Shown here in pieces: positions 20,781 to 29,293 of a stretch of DNA of 64,000 nt (positions are counted from its first letter, which is position 1; the number at the start of each line of letters is the position of its first letter). The position numbers and the translations under genes were made by a program. Source of the stretch: an uncultured Paracoccaceae bacterium (GTDB lineage: Bacteria; Pseudomonadota; Alphaproteobacteria; Rhodobacterales; Rhodobacteraceae); assembly GCA_947489325.1 (NCBI GenBank), contig CANLDA010000001.1:434001-498000 (forward strand), written 5' to 3'. The notes below the pieces were generated by a model. The model was not told the origin of the DNA. It worked only from the letters and a program-made list of their open reading frames with translations, and searched no databases.

Positions 20781-22013
20781 TTATCTTGTCTCAAGCATCC
20801 TTTGGAGGCGGGTATCAAGCTGCGCAATGCCCGGCTCCATCACAAACTCAGTGCGCAAACGATCATAGGCCGCATCAGCCAAACACCCGCGCAAATCCGC
20901 ATCTGCCGACAACATAACCATCGCATCCGCTAAGGCCGTAGGATCATCCTTAGACAAGATGCCATGGATGCCTGTGTCGATAAATTCAGGAATTGCAGAG
21001 ACGGGCGTCGACAAGATCGTCAGCTTTTGCGACGCGGCCTCCATCAACACATTTGGCAGGCCATCCCGGTCCCCATCTGCCGCTATTCGACTGGGCAGGA
21101 TAAACACGTCCGATTGGCGCAGTGCCTCGATCACCTCGGGTTGATCACAAGCCCCACGCCACGTCAGCCGATGGGCAACACCTGCATGTTCGGCCTGCGC
21201 CAACAGCGCATCCTTAAGACCGCCACCACCGATATGCGTCCATTGCCAATCCAGATCATCTGGCAGCAGGCCAAAGGCTGCTATGAGACGATCAAAACCC
21301 TTTTTCTCGACCAGACGCCCAACGGACAAAAACCGAATAGGGCCATCATGTGCCTCTTTTTCTGGTGGCGCAGGAAAACGCGACAGATCAAGCCCGTGAT
21401 AGATCAATTCGACCCGATCCGGTGTATCTGCAAGATCTTTCAAATGCTGCGCGCCAAACCCGGTGCAGGTTGCCAGAAATGCACACCCATAGTGCGCTTG
21501 CGCCAATTTCTCGCGTTTTTCCCAGTCTGGCGTTGTCCAGATGTCTTTGGCGTGGGCCGATACACTCCAGGGCATGCCTCTCATAATCGCCGCATAGCGC
21601 GCAACGGATCCTGGGGTGTGCATGAAATGTGCATAAAAAGCATCCACATCACGCGGCAATTCAGTCGCCAACACACAGGCCTGCCCAAACCGCCGTCCGC
21701 GGTTGCTGGTACGATCCCGCTTGTAATCCTGCATCCACACCTTGAGAGAGGTCCAAAACCCCTTGCGCACCATAGATCGCAACATACCGCGCAACACGCG
21801 TATAGGTTCCTGATACAGATATTCCGGCAGGTAGATGACAGGCGCCTTAACGCGATCATGCAGCGGATGACGCTTTTTGTCGGTTGGAAAGCGCAGCGAC
21901 CAGATTTCCAGCTCATAGCCACGTTCCTCCAGTGCAACCAATTCCTGCGCAATGAAGGTTTCGGATAAGCGTGGCCAGCCTTTTATGACAATGGCAAGCT
22001 TACCCTTTCTCAT
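20781..22013 (-). CDS. Glycosyltransferase family 4 (colanic-acid WcaL-like)
   Basis: A 410-residue GT4 enzyme. The start MRKGKLAIVIKGWPRLSETF is typical of the WcaL/ExpE group, with SETFI marking the acceptor side. The donor side has FLSVGRLVEKKGFDRLIAA near 235 and SRIAADGDRDGLPNVLMEAA near 320, the EX7E-like region with a D-for-E first position common in this group. The gene is coupled by ATGA to the first gene of the operon. It probably adds a hexose to a surface polysaccharide or glycolipid. Confidence 0.88.
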   Translation of the reverse strand: MRKGKLAIVIKGWPRLSETFIAQELVALEERGYELEIWSLRFPTDKKRHPLHDRVKAPVIYLPEYLYQEPIRVLRGMLRSMVRKGFWTSLKVWMQDYKRDRTSNRGRRFGQACVLATELPRDVDAFYAHFMHTPGSVARYAAIMRGMPWSVSAHAKDIWTTPDWEKREKLAQAHYGCAFLATCTGFGAQHLKDLADTPDRVELIYHGLDLSRFPAPPEKEAHDGPIRFLSVGRLVEKKGFDRLIAAFGLLPDDLDWQWTHIGGGGLKDALLAQAEHAGVAHRLTWRGACDQPEVIEALRQSDVFILPSRIAADGDRDGLPNVLMEAASQKLTILSTPVSAIPEFIDTGIHGILSKDDPTALADAMVMLSADADLRGCLADAAYDRLRTEFVMEPGIAQLDTRLQRMLETR

Positions 22014-23233
22014 GAACCGGTCTTTCGTCCCAGTAAGGTTTGAACCCGATCGGACACGTAATCCAACCCCCCAAGCAAGCCCTCAAAAAAGGCCTCGGAT
22101 GGGGGTTTTTGATTTGGCAGATTGCGGATGGCTGCGATCATCGCATCCGTGGTCAACCCATCCCGATGTTCATCCAGAATGCGCACAAGGCCCAATTCTT
22201 CGGCGCGACTCGCGCGGATATACTGTTCTTTGCGCGGCTTTGTGCGCGGCACAATGACGGCAGGTTTGTCAAAGGACAGAACCTCGCAGAAGGTGTTATA
22301 GCCGCCCATCGACACAACGCCCTGTGCCCCAACGATGAGATTTTCAATCCGGCTGTCAAAACCAACCGCATGCACCCGACCGTTCAGGCGCTCTACGCGT
22401 TCTTCGAATTCAGCACGCTGCGCGCCTGACAGGAATGGGCCATAGACGAGCACCGCAGGAGGTCCAAGATCGACATCTTTTTCATAGGCAGACAGCACCA
22501 GATTCACCATACTGGCCCCATCGCCGCCGCCACCTGGTGTGATTAGGATATATGGCTCAGCGTCGGTATCCGGTGCTTGGCTTTCCTCAAAAGCCTCTCG
22601 ATGCAAATACCCTGTGTAATGCATACGTGCCTGTGTTTGCACCGACAGATCAAGCCCCGCAGTTGGGTCATAAATCGATTGCAATCCATAGACCCAAATT
22701 TCATCGTAATAGGTTTCTGCAGCCTCTTTAGCACCCTTACGATCCCATTCGGCGGCCAACACTTCTGGGCTGTCCAGAACATCACGCAAACCAAGAATAA
22801 GTTTGGCCCGCCCCTGTTCACGCAGCCAATCCAAGGCCGGTAACAATTCTCCGCGAAATCCGGTTGGTTCCTTGTCCACGACAACGATGTCGGGATCGAA
22901 ATGCTCGGTTGCGGATTTAATCAATCCAGCGCGCAACGCAGTGGTTTCATCAATGTCCAGACCCAGCGTTTCAGAAACATATGACCCATCCGGCGTCTTG
23001 GTCACACCCGGAAGGCGAATATGGTCAACACGTTCCGGGAACGTAAACCGCCCTGCAACCGGTGATCCTGTCAGGATAATTGCAGAAATCTCAGGATCTG
23101 CGGCCGTTATCGCGCTGGCAAGCGCGCGTGATCGGCGCAAATGGCCAAGACCAAAGGTGTCATGACTGTAAAACAACACGCGCGGCGCACGGTTGCTGAC
23201 ATCAGATGGCAAGTTGTCGGTTTTTTCGACCAA
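22010..23233 (-). CDS. Glycosyltransferase, GT28/MurG-like, first gene of glycan operon
   Basis: The product of about 407 residues has an N-terminal GT-B motif FYSHDTFGLGHLRRSRAL near 22-40 and a C-terminal donor site with ITPGGGGDGASMV near 225 and VSMGGYNTFCEVLSFDKPAVI near 310. It resembles nucleotide-sugar enzymes of the MurG/Alg14-13 type, but with a long insertion carrying YDEIWVYG. The start is uncertain: 23233 is a TTG with GAGG very close. It is the first gene of the minus-strand operon, divergent from the MscS gene, so its promoter should lie in 23234-23636. Confidence 0.75.
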   Translation of the reverse strand: MVEKTDNLPSDVSNRAPRVLFYSHDTFGLGHLRRSRALASAITAADPEISAIILTGSPVAGRFTFPERVDHIRLPGVTKTPDGSYVSETLGLDIDETTALRAGLIKSATEHFDPDIVVVDKEPTGFRGELLPALDWLREQGRAKLILGLRDVLDSPEVLAAEWDRKGAKEAAETYYDEIWVYGLQSIYDPTAGLDLSVQTQARMHYTGYLHREAFEESQAPDTDAEPYILITPGGGGDGASMVNLVLSAYEKDVDLGPPAVLVYGPFLSGAQRAEFEERVERLNGRVHAVGFDSRIENLIVGAQGVVSMGGYNTFCEVLSFDKPAVIVPRTKPRKEQYIRASRAEELGLVRILDEHRDGLTTDAMIAAIRNLPNQKPPSEAFFEGLLGGLDYVSDRVQTLLGRKTGS

Positions 23234-23636
23234 AGCCTAGCCTCATTCCCGCGTCCCGAAATCCCTTCGGTTAGCGAGCTCCCCTTTTCTTTCGGGGCAT
23301 TGTCATTTTCTGACGGCTCCCGATGCCCCTGTCACTTGTTGATGCCATATTTGGCACCGCCAAGCGCGTTGACCTTACCCTTTCCATTGCCCCGCCTACA
23401 AGCAAATGGTCAACCCAAATTTGCACAGAACCGGAATTGTAGCGATCTTTTCAGACAATGGATGCAATTTAGCCTCCGACATCATGGTCTGAGACTGCGC
23501 TGGCTTCTGGCAGGTGACTGTGACAACGCTCTTGAGACAACTCGATAAACTACAATCACAAGCTGGTGTATCAATTGCTCTGAAAGCCAATTTCAGCTAG
23601 GCCTTAGGGGAAACTACAGACAAAACGAGTGCTTAT
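23234..23636. promoter_or_regulatory. Divergent intergenic region, glycan operon / mscS
   Basis: These 403 bases lie between divergent genes and should carry both promoters. I see no supported gene. A GC-rich imperfect hairpin, CCCC at 23281-23284 with GGGG about ten bases later, is the only obvious structure; no known riboswitch is recognised. Confidence 0.4.
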
Positions 23637-26024
23637 ATGCCAATGCGTGTTCTCAAGCTGTTCTTAATCTGCACCCTCTTTCTGATGACACCCTTAGTTG
23701 CCTTTGCGCAGGAAACGACAAGCGGGGGGTATGGTGCGGTCGATGCTGATGAGTTGGCAAAAGCATTGGAAAAGGCGTCCCAAGGTGGCGTCAACATGAT
23801 CGTCATCGAAACTGGCGCACAACCCGCGGCAGAGGCCGCTGACGTAGAAAGCACTGAAACCTCAGGCGATCAGGGATATGATGGGGCTTATGTGATCGGC
23901 AAGCCCAAGGGGACAGAAACCCTGATGCGTGCCCAAACTGAAATTGAAGAATTCCGCCACACTTTGGGTACCCGTCTTGCGGCACTTCCAGCGGCATTCA
24001 ACGAGGTTCAATTCATTTTGCGCGCCTCAAGTCCTACGGGCGAAATTTTCGAATTTGCTCGTATTGCTCTGTGGGCTGTCCTGCTGTTCGTTATCGGGGC
24101 GATTGTCGAACATCAGATATATGGACGTCGTTTTGCCATCCATTTCGTAAGACCGCGCATCCAAGAAAACCCCAAGGGTTACGCCGAAAAGATGCCTTTC
24201 CTACTTTTCCGGTTTTTCATGGGGATGATCGGTGTTGCGGTTTCTATGTTGACAGCGTTCATCATTGGATCGCTGGTATTTGGCACACAGGAAGACACCG
24301 CCATAAAATTCACGATCGTGGTGATCAATGTCGGATATCTGGCCCTTCGCATGGTATCGCTGATCTGGCGATTAATCCTGACACCTTATCTTTGCCAATA
24401 CCGCATTCCAAAATTTTCCACCAAAGATGCAAAGCGGCTCTATTACTGGCTATGTGGCGTGGCAACGTTGGACATCTTGGCGCTTATGTTCAGCATCTGG
24501 ATCAGCGAACTGGGCCTGAATTACGACGTGTACGCCATCATGACCATGCTGTTTGGCTTGTCCATTTCAGTGTTGAACATCGCAATGGTCCTGATCAACC
24601 GTCGCGCTATTTCCCGCGCAATGCGCAATGGACGTGGCAGGGATGAAACCAGCGTTCTCACCCGACTGTTCACGAAGGTTTGGGTGCCTGCGGTCATCAC
24701 CTATATCACGTTCGCATGGTTTGAACTGTCCTTTGACCTTGTGCTGGAACGCCCAATTTCCGTCCCTCTGATCGCCGGGGCCTATGGCATCATCATTTCG
24801 ATTATCGTGGTGTATGCCTGCATCAATTACGTGATCGAAAGCTATTTCAAACGTTACAACGCCATGCGAGCATTGTCCCAGGCCGCGTCAGAAACGGATG
24901 AAAACGACACACCCACCGAGGGTGCGATGGAAGCCGTTGAAGAACAAGAAATGGTGCATCGTTCCAATCTGAATTCCTTTGAAGATTTGGCCCGCCGTGT
25001 GTCCGGCATTCTTGCTATGGTTGCGGGCATCTGGGCCTGTATCACCATCTGGGGCGCAAACGCGATGATACCTGACACCTTGCCCCTTCAATCCCTTCAA
25101 GATGTCATGGTGATCCTGTTCATCGGCTATATCACCTATCACACCTTTCGGATCTGGGTTGATAACAAGATCCAAGAGGAACAAGGCGAGATTGTAGAGG
25201 TCGAACTTGGCGATGAAGGCGGCGCGGCCGGGGCCAGCCGTCTGGCAACTCTGCTGCCTTTGTTTCGAAACTTCATTCTGGTGATCATCGTGGTCACGAT
25301 TACGCTGATTGTTCTGCTGGAACTTGGCGTCAACGTCAGCCCACTGTTTGCTGGTGCTGGTGTGGTCGGTCTGGCCATTGGTTTTGGTGCTCAAAGCCTT
25401 GTACGTGACATCTTTTCCGGAGCATTCTTTTTGTTTGATGACGCCTTTCGCAAAGGCGAATACATCGACATCGGGGACGTGAAAGGCACCGTTGAGAAAA
25501 TTTCCGTACGCTCGTTCCAATTGCGTCACCATCTTGGGCCGCTCCACACCATCCCCTTTGGCGAAATTCAATTCCTGACAAACTATTCTCGTGATTGGGT
25601 TATGATGAAGCTGCCCTTGCGCGTCACCTATGACACCGACGTGGAAAAGGTACGCAAAATGATCAAAAAACTGGGTCAGGAATTGCTGAACGATCCGGTG
25701 ATTGGCGAAAATTTCTTGCAACCTTTGAAATCACAGGGGGTTATTGAAATGCAGGACAGCGCCATGATTATCCGTGTGAAATTCATGACCAAGCCTGGGG
25801 ATCAGTGGTTGATACGCAAAAAGGTTTTTCAGGAAATTCGTGATCTGTTTGAACGCGAAGGTGTCAAGTTTGCGCACCGTGAGGTCACGGTCCGGCTGGC
25901 TGATACAAACACGGATGAAATGACGAAAGAGCAAAAGCAAGCCGCCGCCGCTGCCAGTCATGCTGCATTGGCCGAAGAAGGTCTACTTGAAGGGATGCCG
26001 GATAACGGAGGCGATGATCGCTGA
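23637..26024 (+). CDS. Large MscS-family mechanosensitive channel
   Basis: A 795-residue channel protein, much longer than the 286-residue E. coli MscS. It has a signal peptide (about 1-24, ending AFAQ), a periplasmic part with helical ERAQTEIEEFRHTLGTRL-like character, about ten membrane helices between 140 and 560, and a polar acidic loop near 418-440. The MscS domain begins near 566 (VSPLFAGAGVVGLAIGFGAQ is the pore helix, then SLVRDIFSGAFFLFDD), followed by the beta domain and cytoplasmic cage. It releases solutes on osmotic downshock. The C-terminus ends in an Ala- and Gly-rich tail. Confidence 0.9.
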   Translation: MPMRVLKLFLICTLFLMTPLVAFAQETTSGGYGAVDADELAKALEKASQGGVNMIVIETGAQPAAEAADVESTETSGDQGYDGAYVIGKPKGTETLMRAQTEIEEFRHTLGTRLAALPAAFNEVQFILRASSPTGEIFEFARIALWAVLLFVIGAIVEHQIYGRRFAIHFVRPRIQENPKGYAEKMPFLLFRFFMGMIGVAVSMLTAFIIGSLVFGTQEDTAIKFTIVVINVGYLALRMVSLIWRLILTPYLCQYRIPKFSTKDAKRLYYWLCGVATLDILALMFSIWISELGLNYDVYAIMTMLFGLSISVLNIAMVLINRRAISRAMRNGRGRDETSVLTRLFTKVWVPAVITYITFAWFELSFDLVLERPISVPLIAGAYGIIISIIVVYACINYVIESYFKRYNAMRALSQAASETDENDTPTEGAMEAVEEQEMVHRSNLNSFEDLARRVSGILAMVAGIWACITIWGANAMIPDTLPLQSLQDVMVILFIGYITYHTFRIWVDNKIQEEQGEIVEVELGDEGGAAGASRLATLLPLFRNFILVIIVVTITLIVLLELGVNVSPLFAGAGVVGLAIGFGAQSLVRDIFSGAFFLFDDAFRKGEYIDIGDVKGTVEKISVRSFQLRHHLGPLHTIPFGEIQFLTNYSRDWVMMKLPLRVTYDTDVEKVRKMIKKLGQELLNDPVIGENFLQPLKSQGVIEMQDSAMIIRVKFMTKPGDQWLIRKKVFQEIRDLFEREGVKFAHREVTVRLADTNTDEMTKEQKQAAAAASHAALAEEGLLEGMPDNGGDDR

Positions 26025-26037
26025 TCTTACTGGATGA

Positions 26038-27066
26038 TCAAGGTTGGCGTTCGGCCTCGATCATCCCTGCTGCGCAGGCACTGACCTCTGCAATATCAGC
26101 AACACTTGCCAATAAACCGCCAGTTTCGGCACGCGCCAGAGCTGCACGGCGCAGGGCCATGACCCGTGCGCGTGGACTGGCCAAAAACTTGCCTTGCGGG
26201 ATCACCTCTTCCAGGGGGCTATCAAGACGAATGATTTCAAAGTACCCGCCACTCAGCGCCAGCATTGTCATGGCACAAGCCCGTTCTCCGTCAACACATT
26301 CCGCCGAACACAACGACGCAATCGGACGAGTGGCCTCGGCCGTCAAAACCCAATCAGCCACGGTATCATAATGGGCGTTCAGGGGAGATACCTTCCCAAA
26401 TCCCCATCCCAGCGCAAGCAATCCAGCCATTTCGCGGGTGTCCGTATCATCAGAATCAAGCGTTGCCACGTCTACATTCAAAATATGCGCAAGTGCTGCA
26501 AGCCCGTCGCCACGTGGGCGTGATGGCCCCGCTAGATATTCTACATAAGGTCGCAGTTCATCCAGTACAGCACCATCTTCCAGCAACGCGGCGCGCAGCT
26601 CATCCGACCCATAGAGGGCTGCAATACGTGTGGGACGATCCGTCGCCTGAATTTCCCCTGCTTCCGTCAGTGCCACAATCAAATCCGGGGACACTTCGGC
26701 ACGATTGGCCGCAAGCAACAGCTTGGCAAGCGTATCGCCTTCTTCCTCGGCCAACACCCGCAGCCAGCTTTTGGAGAAGGTGTCACCCAGCTTGGTCTGG
26801 CGAAACAACTGTCGCGCCTCATCTCGTGACAACCCAAGACGAAAAGTAGAAGGTCCGCGATCAAGTGTTTCAATCCGCGCCAATAAAAGCCGCGCCTGAC
26901 GATGCCCATTTTGTGCCAATTCAGAAAGGGTTGTTAGGCTCTTTTCGTCATTACCGGAAAGCCACGCCGTTACCGATGTCGAAAAGCGTGCGTCATCCAG
27001 TGTCTGCGCATATGCGGCAGCACCAAAAGTCAACATCAGCGTTGCCGCAATAGTGCGCAGCTTCAT
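26038..27066 (-). CDS. Secreted protein of unknown function
   Basis: I do not recognise a family. The 342-residue product has a clear signal peptide (MKLRTIAATLMLTFGAAAYA, cut before QTLDD). The mature part is helical and Ala/Leu rich with repeated short helices such as ALTTLSELAQNGHRQARLLL-like segments, which recalls Sel1/TPR-type solenoids, but no clear repeat unit can be fixed. It is probably periplasmic. It lies 47 bases after the last permease gene of the peptide transporter and on the same strand, so it may be the final gene of that operon. Confidence 0.6.
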   Translation of the reverse strand: MKLRTIAATLMLTFGAAAYAQTLDDARFSTSVTAWLSGNDEKSLTTLSELAQNGHRQARLLLARIETLDRGPSTFRLGLSRDEARQLFRQTKLGDTFSKSWLRVLAEEEGDTLAKLLLAANRAEVSPDLIVALTEAGEIQATDRPTRIAALYGSDELRAALLEDGAVLDELRPYVEYLAGPSRPRGDGLAALAHILNVDVATLDSDDTDTREMAGLLALGWGFGKVSPLNAHYDTVADWVLTAEATRPIASLCSAECVDGERACAMTMLALSGGYFEIIRLDSPLEEVIPQGKFLASPRARVMALRRAALARAETGGLLASVADIAEVSACAAGMIEAERQP

Positions 27067-27113
27067 TCAGGTCCCCTTTCGGGATCGTAAGGCTCTTGAA
27101 CTTACCTTCGGGT

Positions 27114-28265
27114 CTATGCCCGGTTCGGGTCAAGAGCATCACGTAAACCATCCCCAAAGAAATTAAAGGCCAAAACGACAACAATGATCGGTAACATGGG
27201 AATTGCTGTCCATGGGTAAATCTCAATGCTCGCTAAGTTCTGCGCATCATTCAACATCACACCCCAACTGACAGCAGGTGCGCGCAGACCCAGGCCAAGG
27301 AATGACAGCGCGGTTTCCCCGAGGATCATCGCCGGAATCGACAAAGTCGCCGAGGCAATCAAATGTGACAAGAAATTAGGAAGCAAATGCTTGCGGATTA
27401 CGCGGCTAGGTTTGGCCCCCATCATTTCTGCCGCCTTCACGAATTCTTCTTCGCGCAATGACAGAAACTTTGACCGTACGGCCCGTGCCAATCCCGGCCA
27501 ATCCAGAATGCCCAGAATGATTGATATGATAAAGAACACTGACACTGGTCCCCAATGGCTTGGCACCGCAGCAGAAAGCGCAAGCCAAAGTGGCAATTCC
27601 GGCAACGATCGTAGAATTTCAATCACGCGATTGATAATCCAATCCAGAAAACCGCCGAAATACCCCGCGATAGAGCCTAATATGATACCAATAAGAAAAG
27701 ATACCGTGATCCCGACAAGCCCCACAGTCAGAGACAACTGCGCCCCATACATGATGCGCGAAAAGACATCCCGCCCCAACCTATCAGAGCCCCAGAAAAA
27801 CACTGTCGCCCCTTCAGGTGCGCAAACCAGATGCGTATCAGACGGAATAAATCCCAGTAGGTTATATTTCCCGCCTTCGCAAAAAAATGAAAGCTTGGCC
27901 GGGTTTTTGCGATCTTGTTCATAAATCCAGCGGAAGTTGACCTGATCCACCTCTGCCGTAATGGGATAAACATAAGGGCCGATGAATTCGCCCTCATGAA
28001 ATAGGCGCACCATTTGCGGCGGGGCATAGAGATGAAATGCGTTGCGCTCATTCGGCGTATAAGGGGACAGGAACCCCGCAAACGGCAACATGAAATACGA
28101 CAATAAAAGGAATATCGCCGAAGCCAGTCCCAGCTTGTGTTGTCGAAACCGGCGAAACACCAAACGCCAATTGGGAACATCCAAATCCTTATCGCGGATT
28201 TCGGAAATGTCCTCGCCCGTATATGGGGCATCATCAACAAAGCGACCATCAGGCAGAATGCTCAT
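27114..28265 (-). CDS. Oligopeptide ABC transporter permease, YejE/OppC-like
   Basis: A 383-residue inner-membrane permease. After a cytoplasmic start and first helix (residues about 45-68) it has a long periplasmic loop of roughly 90 residues containing the two Cys near FCEGGKYN and VCAPEG, typical of the YejE type, then the binding-protein-dependent permease domain with the EAA loop VKAAEMMGAKPSRVIRKHLL near 285. Its start overlaps the DppB-like gene by four bases. It is the last permease of the four-part importer. Confidence 0.9.
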   Translation of the reverse strand: MSILPDGRFVDDAPYTGEDISEIRDKDLDVPNWRLVFRRFRQHKLGLASAIFLLLSYFMLPFAGFLSPYTPNERNAFHLYAPPQMVRLFHEGEFIGPYVYPITAEVDQVNFRWIYEQDRKNPAKLSFFCEGGKYNLLGFIPSDTHLVCAPEGATVFFWGSDRLGRDVFSRIMYGAQLSLTVGLVGITVSFLIGIILGSIAGYFGGFLDWIINRVIEILRSLPELPLWLALSAAVPSHWGPVSVFFIISIILGILDWPGLARAVRSKFLSLREEEFVKAAEMMGAKPSRVIRKHLLPNFLSHLIASATLSIPAMILGETALSFLGLGLRAPAVSWGVMLNDAQNLASIEIYPWTAIPMLPIIVVVLAFNFFGDGLRDALDPNRA

Positions 28266-29293
28266 TTTGCGCGCCCCCCAAACCGAATGCGCGGATCAAG
28301 CAGCGCCAATAAAACATCTGAAATTAACGTACCAAACAACGTCAGAAGTGCCACGAACATCAACACGAAACCGGCCAGAAATTGATCTTGCGATTTAAGC
28401 GCCTGCAACAACACCGGGCCAATGGTCTGAAGACCCAACACCACCGACACCAGAACCGACCCCGACACCAAGGCAGGCAACAGCGTGCCGATGTCCGCCA
28501 CAAACGGGTTAAACGCGACACGCAGGGGGTATTTCTTCAACATCGCTGGTGGGGCCATCCCTTTGGCAAGCGCCGTTTCAACATAGGGTTTGGCCAGCTC
28601 ATCCAGCATATTCGCGCGCAGGCGCTGCATCATGCCCGCAGCACCTGACGTGCCAATGACGAACGTCGGAATGATCAGATGCACAAGGATTGACCACATC
28701 TTATCAAAGCTCATCGGTTCACCCTCGTACACTGGGTCCATAAGGCCACCGATCGGTAGATTTAGGTATTTGTGCCCGTAATAAAACAGGATCAAGGCCA
28801 GCAAAAAGTTGGGCGTTGCAAGCCCCAGATATCCGACAAAAGCAGAGGTATAATCCACCCATGTCTTTGACTTGGCCGCCGCCAGCACGCCCAGCGGCAA
28901 TGCCACGGCATACACAAACAAAACCGCCGCCAGATTGACCAGAACCGTCAGCCAAAGCGCCTCGCCCACGATATCGGCGACAGGTTCATCAAACTCAAAG
29001 GACCAGCCAAAATCCCCCTGAAGCATCCCAGAGAAACCTTGTGGACCTTCAGAAAACCCCATCCAGATCAGGTATTGCTCCCAAATTGGGCGATCTAACG
29101 CATATTCCTGCCGCAGGAATTCGGCCTTGGCGACGCCTGCCTCTTGTCCAGTTGCACGCAATTCATTGATTTGATTGGACAGATAATCACCGGGCGGCAG
29201 GTTGATGATCACAAAGATCAACGCCGACACCACCACCAAGGTCGCCAGCATGGTCAGAAGACGAAAGAAAGCATACCGTAAAATCGCCATCAT
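28262..29293 (-). CDS. Oligopeptide ABC transporter permease, YejB/DppB-like
   Basis: A 343-residue permease with six predicted membrane helices. It opens with the family-typical MAILRYAFFRLLTMLATLVV helix, followed by a periplasmic loop with REYALDRPIWEQY-like features and the EAA loop VETALAKGMAPPAMLKKYPL near 245. It forms the transport channel with the YejE-like subunit. The start at 29293 overlaps the stop of the binding-protein gene as ATGA. Confidence 0.9.
   Translation of the reverse strand: MMAILRYAFFRLLTMLATLVVVSALIFVIINLPPGDYLSNQINELRATGQEAGVAKAEFLRQEYALDRPIWEQYLIWMGFSEGPQGFSGMLQGDFGWSFEFDEPVADIVGEALWLTVLVNLAAVLFVYAVALPLGVLAAAKSKTWVDYTSAFVGYLGLATPNFLLALILFYYGHKYLNLPIGGLMDPVYEGEPMSFDKMWSILVHLIIPTFVIGTSGAAGMMQRLRANMLDELAKPYVETALAKGMAPPAMLKKYPLRVAFNPFVADIGTLLPALVSGSVLVSVVLGLQTIGPVLLQALKSQDQFLAGFVLMFVALLTLFGTLISDVLLALLDPRIRFGGRAK

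Noticed and set aside
24888-25721. 277-codon antisense frame within mscS
   Set aside because: Antisense to the pore domain of MscS, no coding features.
26265-26849. 194-codon plus-strand frame opposite the unknown secreted protein
   Set aside because: The minus-strand product has a clean signal peptide; the plus-strand frame is rich in Pro, His and Arg as expected for a shadow.
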